Part shown: positions 59,268-64,000 of the stretch, in pieces
How the letters are laid out: the number at the start of each line of letters is the position of its first letter
How positions within the stretch are numbered: the first letter of the stretch is position 1
Assembly: GCF_900115715.1 (NCBI RefSeq)
Contig: NZ_FOXM01000011.1
Location: 1-64,000 of the forward strand
Source: Geopseudomonas sagittaria
GTDB taxonomy: Bacteria; Pseudomonadota; Gammaproteobacteria; Pseudomonadales; Pseudomonadaceae
Direction: 5' to 3'
Length of the DNA: 64,000 bases
Program-made: the position numbers and the translations under genes
Notes under the pieces: model-generated
What the model was told of the DNA's origin: nothing
Databases searched by the model: none
What the model saw: only the letters and a program-made list of their open reading frames with translations

Positions 59268-60241
59268 TGCTGCTGGACCCGACGCGCAGCTACGACCTGA
59301 TTGGCGATGTGCATGGCTGCGCGCGCGCTCTCGAGCGGCTGTTGTCCGGCCTCGGCTATCGTCGTCAGGGCGGCGTCTGGCGTCATCCGCAGCGCATGGT
59401 GCTGTTTCTCGGCGACATCCTCGACCGTGGCCCGCACATTCGCGAGGCGATGCACCTGGTCCACGACATGGTGGTCAATGGTCAGGCGCTGTGCCTGCTC
59501 GGCAACCACGAGTGGTATGCCCTCGGCTGGACCACGCCGGGACTGCCGGGGAGTGGTCGCGAGTTTGCCCGCGAGCACAGTTCGCGCAATGAGCGGCTGA
59601 TCCGCGAGACCCTCGCGCAGTTCGAGGATTACCCGCGCGACTGGCACGACTTTCTCGACTGGATGTACGAGTTGCCGCTGTTTCTCGATGGCGGACGCTT
59701 TCGCCTGGTGCATGCCTGCTGGGATGCCGAGCTGATCGCGCGCCTGCGCGAGCAGCATCCCGACGGGCGCATCGACCGCGCCTTCGTGCAGCAGGCCGGC
59801 GATCCGCGCAGTTTCGCTGCCCACTGTTTCCAGCGCCTGCTGCGCGGCATCGACATGCCGCTGCCGCGTGGCCTGACCCTGACCAGCAGCGACGGCTTCA
59901 CCCGCTCGGTGTTCCGCACCAAGTTCTGGGAGAGCGATCCGCAGACCTACGGCGACATCGTGTTCCAGCCCGATGCGCTGCCCGACGAGGTGGCCAACCT
60001 GCCGCTGAGCAATGCGCAGAAGGCCGCGCTGCTGCGTTACGGTGAGGACGAGCCGATGCTGTTCGTCGGCCACTACTGGTGCAACGGCACTCCGGCGCCG
60101 CTGCGCCCCAACCTGGCCTGTCTAGACTACAGCGCGGTGCGCCGTGGCAAACTGGTGGCCTACCGCCTGGATCAGGAAACCCGCCTGGACCCCAACAAGT
60201 TCTTCTGGGTCGAGGTCAAGCGCCTGGAGGCCGACACATGA
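59267..60241 (+). CDS. PPP-type metallophosphatase
   Basis: 324 residues. It has the three calcineurin-type motifs GDVHG, GDILDRG and GNHEWY for a two-metal phosphatase site, plus His-containing VHACWD and VGHYWC. Proposed activities in relatives include protein phosphatase or diadenosine tetraphosphatase, but the substrate is unknown. GTG is the start and overlaps the nadK stop. Its last four bases overlap the rhomboid gene. Confidence 0.88.
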   Translation: MLLDPTRSYDLIGDVHGCARALERLLSGLGYRRQGGVWRHPQRMVLFLGDILDRGPHIREAMHLVHDMVVNGQALCLLGNHEWYALGWTTPGLPGSGREFAREHSSRNERLIRETLAQFEDYPRDWHDFLDWMYELPLFLDGGRFRLVHACWDAELIARLREQHPDGRIDRAFVQQAGDPRSFAAHCFQRLLRGIDMPLPRGLTLTSSDGFTRSVFRTKFWESDPQTYGDIVFQPDALPDEVANLPLSNAQKAALLRYGEDEPMLFVGHYWCNGTPAPLRPNLACLDYSAVRRGKLVAYRLDQETRLDPNKFFWVEVKRLEADT

Positions 60242-61107
60242 GTCCGGTGGCCGCCCTGCGCCTGCCTCTGGCCGAGGATCTGGGCGCCTTCGTCGCCCTG
60301 CTGCAGCGCCTCGGCGTGCCGCACCGGGTCAGCGAGGAGTCCGGCGAGCAGGTGCTCTGGGTGCCGGACGAGACGCTGGCCCTGCGCGTGCGCGAGCTGT
60401 ATGCCGAATACCCGGCCGGCATCGTCGGCAGCGAACGACTGCAGCTGGCAGATCCTGCCGGCTCGGCCGGGTCCGCCGTGCTGGCCAGGCTACTCAGCCT
60501 GCCGGTGACCGCGCTGGTGCTGCTGGCGACCTTCGCCGTGGCGCTGGCCAGCTGGTTCGGCGACAACCTGCAACTGGTCAGCTGGCTGACCTTCACCGAT
60601 TTCCGCGTCGCGGGCGACTACGCCTACTTCCTGCCGCTGGCCGACAGCCTGGCCGCCGGTCAGTGGTGGCGGCCGTTCAGTCCGATGCTGGTGCACTTCG
60701 GCGTGCTGCACCTGGCGATGAACAGCCTGTGGTTCTGGGAGCTGGGGCGACGCATCGAGTGGCGCCAGGGCAGCCTGATGCTGCTCGGCTTGACCCTGCT
60801 GTACAGCCTGGTATCCAACGTGGCGCAGTACGTCTTCGGCGGGCCGGCGATCTTCGGCGGTCTGTCCGGTGTGCTCTACGGTCTGCTCGGCCACTGCTGG
60901 CTGTTCCAGCGTCTGGCGCCCAATCCACATTTCCGCCTGCCGCCCGGCGTGGTCGGCATGATGCTGATCTGGCTGCTGGTCTGCCTGAGCGGGCTGATCG
61001 GTGCGCTGGGCTTCGGCGAGATCGCCAACGCCGCCCATGTCGGCGGTCTGCTGGTCGGCTGCGTGACCGGCGTGCTGGGCGGCCTGCTGGCGCGCCGACA
61101 GCGCTAA
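60238..61107 (+). CDS. Rhomboid-family intramembrane serine protease (GlpG-like)
   Basis: 289 residues. A cytoplasmic N-domain of ~85 residues precedes six or seven transmembrane helices. The catalytic serine lies in FGGLSGVLYGLLGHCW and the partner His in IANAAHVGGLLVG; MNSLWFWELGRRIE is the conserved loop (HLAMN). It cleaves membrane proteins within the bilayer. It overlaps the phosphatase gene (ATGA). Confidence 0.93.
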   Translation: MSPVAALRLPLAEDLGAFVALLQRLGVPHRVSEESGEQVLWVPDETLALRVRELYAEYPAGIVGSERLQLADPAGSAGSAVLARLLSLPVTALVLLATFAVALASWFGDNLQLVSWLTFTDFRVAGDYAYFLPLADSLAAGQWWRPFSPMLVHFGVLHLAMNSLWFWELGRRIEWRQGSLMLLGLTLLYSLVSNVAQYVFGGPAIFGGLSGVLYGLLGHCWLFQRLAPNPHFRLPPGVVGMMLIWLLVCLSGLIGALGFGEIANAAHVGGLLVGCVTGVLGGLLARRQR

Positions 61108-61136
61108 AATCAAACTTTCTTCCTGGGAGACACGCG

Positions 61137-61400
61137 ATGGCGTCCTTTGCCGAAATGATCGAGAACATCACCCCCGAGATCTACCAGAGCCTCAAGCTCG
61201 CCGTGGAGATCGGCAAGTGGCCGGACGGCCGCAAGCTCACCCAGGAGCAGAAGGAGCTGACCCTGCAGGCGATGATCGCCTGGGAGATGCAGAACCTGCC
61301 CGAGGAGGAGCGCACCGGCTACATGGGCCCGCAGGAGTGCACCTCCAAGTCCTTCGAAGTGCCGAACATCCTGTTCAAGTCCTCGGATACCCTGCACTGA
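61137..61400 (+). CDS. YeaC family protein (DUF1315)
   Basis: 87 residues, soluble. The DUF1315 pattern is plain: SFAEMIENITPEIYQSLKLA, then EIGKWPDGRKLTQEQKELTL and ETQ-like WEMQNLPEEERTGYM. Function unknown. GGGAGACAC precedes the start. Its stop overlaps the next gene by one base (TGATG). Confidence 0.9.
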   Translation: MASFAEMIENITPEIYQSLKLAVEIGKWPDGRKLTQEQKELTLQAMIAWEMQNLPEEERTGYMGPQECTSKSFEVPNILFKSSDTLH

Positions 61401-62230
61401 TGACTGAGCTCGGACGCGGCGCGCTGACCAAGATGGCGGTGCGCCTGGACGCCCCGGTGCAGTACAGCCTGCGCCTGGGTGACGCCGAGGTGGCGGTCAA
61501 CCCGCTGATCGGCAAGACCCTGCGCCTGGAGTACCTCGGCGCCATCCACTGCACCCACTGCGGGCGCAAGACCAACAAGAGCTTCAGCCAGGGCTACTGC
61601 TACCCGTGCTTCAAGAAGCTGGCGCAGTGCGACAGCTGCATCGTCAGCCCGGAGAAGTGCCACTACGAGGCCGGCACCTGCCGCGAGCCGAGCTGGGGCG
61701 AGCAGTTCTGCATGGCCGACCATGTGGTCTACCTGGCCAACTCCTCCGGCGTGAAGGTCGGCATCACCCGCGCCACCCAGCTGCCGACCCGCTGGCTCGA
61801 CCAGGGCGCCAGCCAGGCGCTGCCGATCCTGCGCGTGGCCACCCGCCTGCAGTCCGGCCTGGTCGAAGACCTGCTGCGCAGCCAGGTGGCCGACCGCACC
61901 AACTGGCGCGCGCTGCTCAAGGGCGACGCCGCGCCGGTCGATCTGCCGGCGGTGCGCGAGCAACTGTTCGATACTTGCCAGGCCGGCCTCGAGGCCCTGC
62001 AGCAGCGCTTCGGCCTGCAGGCGATCCAGCCGCTGGCGGATGCCGGGGTGCTGGAGATGCGCTATCCGGTCGCGGCCTATCCGGCCAAGATCACCAGCTT
62101 CGATCTGGACAAGAACCCGCTGGTCGAGGGCACACTGCAGGGCATCAAGGGCCAGTACCTGATCTTCGATACCGGCGTGATCAACATTCGCAAGTACACG
62201 GCCTACCAGCTGGCCGTGCAGCAACTCTAA
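61400..62230 (+). CDS. DUF2797 family protein with zinc-ribbon-like cysteines
   Basis: 276 residues. The front half carries many cysteines that may bind zinc: HCTHCGRK, YCYPCFKK, CDSCIVSPEKC, with one more in TCREP and FCM. A GIY-YIG-like segment follows, HVVYLANSSGVKVGITRATQLPTRW; the remainder is helical. Function unknown; a nucleic-acid role is guessed from the zinc sites and GIY-YIG-like segment. It overlaps the previous stop (TGATG) and precedes pepN by 11 bp. Confidence 0.87.
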   Translation: MTELGRGALTKMAVRLDAPVQYSLRLGDAEVAVNPLIGKTLRLEYLGAIHCTHCGRKTNKSFSQGYCYPCFKKLAQCDSCIVSPEKCHYEAGTCREPSWGEQFCMADHVVYLANSSGVKVGITRATQLPTRWLDQGASQALPILRVATRLQSGLVEDLLRSQVADRTNWRALLKGDAAPVDLPAVREQLFDTCQAGLEALQQRFGLQAIQPLADAGVLEMRYPVAAYPAKITSFDLDKNPLVEGTLQGIKGQYLIFDTGVINIRKYTAYQLAVQQL

Positions 62231-62241
62231 GGAAGCCAGAC

Positions 62242-64000
62242 ATGCGCAGCGAACAACCGAAGACTGTCTATCTCAAGGATTATCGGGCCCCCGACTACCT
62301 GATCGACGAGACCCACCTGACCTTCGAGCTGTTCGAGGACCACACCCTGGTCCATGCGCAACTGGTCATGCGCCGCAACCCGCAAGCCGGCAGCGGCCTG
62401 CCGCCGCTGGTGCTCGACGGCCAGCAGCTCGAACTGCTGTCGCTGGCGGTGGACGACGTGCCGCTGGGCGAGGGCGACTACCAGCAGGACGACAGCCACC
62501 TGACCCTGCAGCCGACCCGCAGCGAGTTCGTCATCGACAGCAGCGTGCGCATCCACCCGGAAAGCAACACCGCGCTGGAAGGCCTGTACAAGTCCGGCGG
62601 CATGTTCTGCACCCAGTGCGAGGCCGAGGGTTTCCGCAAGATCACCTTCTACCTCGACCGCCCGGACGTGATGAGCAAGTTCACCACCACGGTGAGCGCG
62701 GCGCAGAGGGATTATCCGGTGCTGCTGTCCAACGGCAACCCGATCGCCAGCGGCCACGAAGAGGACGGCCGCCACTGGGCCACCTGGCAGGACCCGTTCA
62801 GGAAGCCGGCCTACCTGTTCGCCCTGGTCGCCGGCGACCTGTGGTGCATCGAGGACAGCTTCCGGACCATGAGCGGCCGCGACGTCGCCCTGCGCATCTA
62901 CGTCGAGCCGGAGAACATCGGCAAGCTGCAGCACGGCATGGACAGCCTGAAGAAGTCGATGAAGTGGGACGAGGAGGTCTACGGCCGCGAATACGACCTG
63001 GACATCTTCATGATCGTCGCGGTCAACGACTTCAACATGGGCGCCATGGAGAACAAGGGCCTCAACATCTTCAACTCCAGCTGCGTGCTGGCCCACCCGG
63101 AAACCGCCACCGACGCCGCCCACCAGCGTGTCGAGGCGGTGGTCGCCCACGAATACTTCCACAACTGGTCGGGCAACCGCGTCACCTGCCGCGACTGGTT
63201 CCAGCTGTCGCTGAAGGAAGGCTTCACCGTGTTCCGCGACGCCGAGTTCTCGGCCGACATGAACTCGCGCACGGTCAAGCGCATCGAGGACGTCGCCTTC
63301 CTGCGCACCCAGCAGTTCGCCGAGGACGCCGGTCCGATGGCCCATCCGGTACGCCCGGACGCCTACATGGAGATCTCCAACTTCTACACCCTGACCATCT
63401 ACGAGAAGGGCGCGGAAGTGCTGCGCATGATCCACACCCTGCTCGGCGCCGAGGCGTTCCGCCAGGGCTCGGATCTGTACTTCGACCGCCACGACGGCCA
63501 GGCGGTGACCTGCGATGACTTCATCCAGGCCATGGAGGACGCCAGCGGCGTCGACCTCGGCCAGTTCAAGCGCTGGTACACCCAGTCGGGCACCCCGCGC
63601 CTGGTGGTGGAGGAGGCCTACGACCCGGTCGCCCATACCTACAGCCTGACCTTCCGGCAGAGCTGCCCGCCGACCCCGGGCCAGGAGCACAAGCAGCCCT
63701 TCGTTATCCCGGTGGCCATGGGCCTGCTCGACGCCCACGGCCACGAACTGCCGCTGCGCCTGGCCGGCGAGGCGGTGGCGGACGGCACTTCGCGCGTGCT
63801 GGCGGTGACCGAGGCCGAGCAGCACTTCACCTTCGTCGATGTCGCCCACAAGCCGCTGCCCTCGCTGCTGCGCGGCTTCTCCGCGCCGGTCAAGCTGAGC
63901 TTCCCCTACAGCCGCGACCAGCTGATGTTCCTCATGCAGCACGACTCCGACGGCTTCAACCGCTGGGAGGCGGGCCAGCAGCTCAGCGTGCAGGTGCTGC
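62242..64000 (+). CDS. pepN: Aminopeptidase N, 5' part (runs off the window)
   Basis: The first 586 codons of an M1-family zinc aminopeptidase; the gene continues past the right edge. The substrate-binding GAMEN motif starts at residue 267 (NMGAMENKGLNIF). The zinc site is HEYFH at 303-307 (AHEYFHNWSGNRV), with the third ligand Glu326 in SLKEGFTVFRD. It should act as a cytoplasmic exopeptidase. The start has AAGGAAG upstream. The family usually has ~880 residues, so about a third is missing here. Confidence 0.96.
   Translation, partial: MRSEQPKTVYLKDYRAPDYLIDETHLTFELFEDHTLVHAQLVMRRNPQAGSGLPPLVLDGQQLELLSLAVDDVPLGEGDYQQDDSHLTLQPTRSEFVIDSSVRIHPESNTALEGLYKSGGMFCTQCEAEGFRKITFYLDRPDVMSKFTTTVSAAQRDYPVLLSNGNPIASGHEEDGRHWATWQDPFRKPAYLFALVAGDLWCIEDSFRTMSGRDVALRIYVEPENIGKLQHGMDSLKKSMKWDEEVYGREYDLDIFMIVAVNDFNMGAMENKGLNIFNSSCVLAHPETATDAAHQRVEAVVAHEYFHNWSGNRVTCRDWFQLSLKEGFTVFRDAEFSADMNSRTVKRIEDVAFLRTQQFAEDAGPMAHPVRPDAYMEISNFYTLTIYEKGAEVLRMIHTLLGAEAFRQGSDLYFDRHDGQAVTCDDFIQAMEDASGVDLGQFKRWYTQSGTPRLVVEEAYDPVAHTYSLTFRQSCPPTPGQEHKQPFVIPVAMGLLDAHGHELPLRLAGEAVADGTSRVLAVTEAEQHFTFVDVAHKPLPSLLRGFSAPVKLSFPYSRDQLMFLMQHDSDGFNRWEAGQQLSVQVL

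Overview
The window is high-GC DNA (about two thirds G+C by eye) from a gammaproteobacterial diazotroph of the Pseudomonas/Azotobacter lineage. The left third is the distal half of a molybdenum nitrogenase cluster with the Azotobacter-type gene order, including a clpX paralogue between nifM and nifF. The right two thirds is core chromosome in a gene order I recall from Pseudomonas (leuCDB-asd-usg-fimV-truA-trpF-accD-folC-SPOR-cvpA-purF-metZ). Azotobacter or a nitrogen-fixing Pseudomonas is the best guess; the species cannot be read from this window. nifHDK, nifB and nifLA are not present here.

Region 1 (1-1.4 kb): the 3' end of an IS4-type transposase, two copies of an 18-bp repeat, and a 1-Cys peroxiredoxin. 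Region 2 (1.4-8.3 kb): an operon for FeMo-cofactor assembly and electron carriers: nifE-nifN-nifX, a DUF269 gene, a DUF683 gene, an 8Fe ferredoxin, a [2Fe-2S] ferredoxin and three poorly known overlapping genes (TPR-like, 125 aa, DUF364). Region 3 (8.3-12.4 kb, minus strand): a Nif11-domain mini-gene and the molybdate operon modE-modA-modB-modC. Region 4 (12.4-20.8 kb): iscA-nifU-nifS-nifV-cysE1-orf-nifW-nifZ-nifM-clpX, apparently one tightly packed operon supplying Fe-S clusters, homocitrate, cysteine and Fe-protein/MoFe-protein maturation. nifF (flavodoxin) follows under its own promoter.

Five transcription units here (nifE, nif11, modE, iscA-nifU, nifF) carry the same layout: a NifA upstream activator site TGT-N10-ACA, an IHF-consensus site WATCAANNNNTTR, and a -24/-12 sigma-54 promoter. 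The nifE and iscA activator sites are identical over 17 bp. The modE and iscA promoters diverge, and a ModE-like palindrome lies between their activator sites, so molybdate uptake, Nif11 and the nif operons look co-regulated. This control layout is the most interesting result of the window.

Region 5 (21.6-32.7 kb): tRNA-Pro, moaB-moeA (molybdenum cofactor), a zinc alcohol dehydrogenase, gltX, a duplicated tRNA-Ala/tRNA-Glu array, bacteriohemerythrin, Entner-Doudoroff genes pgl-edd-eda, a thioesterase and dusC. Region 6 (32.7-53.9 kb): a LysR regulator divergent from leuC, then the Pseudomonas-type core block, interrupted by a minus-strand copper pair (multicopper oxidase and SCO1-like protein) between the SPOR gene and cvpA, and ending in a decayed short-chain dehydrogenase. 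Region 7 (53.9-64 kb): tRNA-Val, two tRNA-Asp, a possible 28-aa gene, a coiled-coil protein, a PLP-dependent deaminase-like enzyme, DUF1853, nadK, a metallophosphatase, a rhomboid protease, DUF1315, DUF2797 and the 5' part of pepN.
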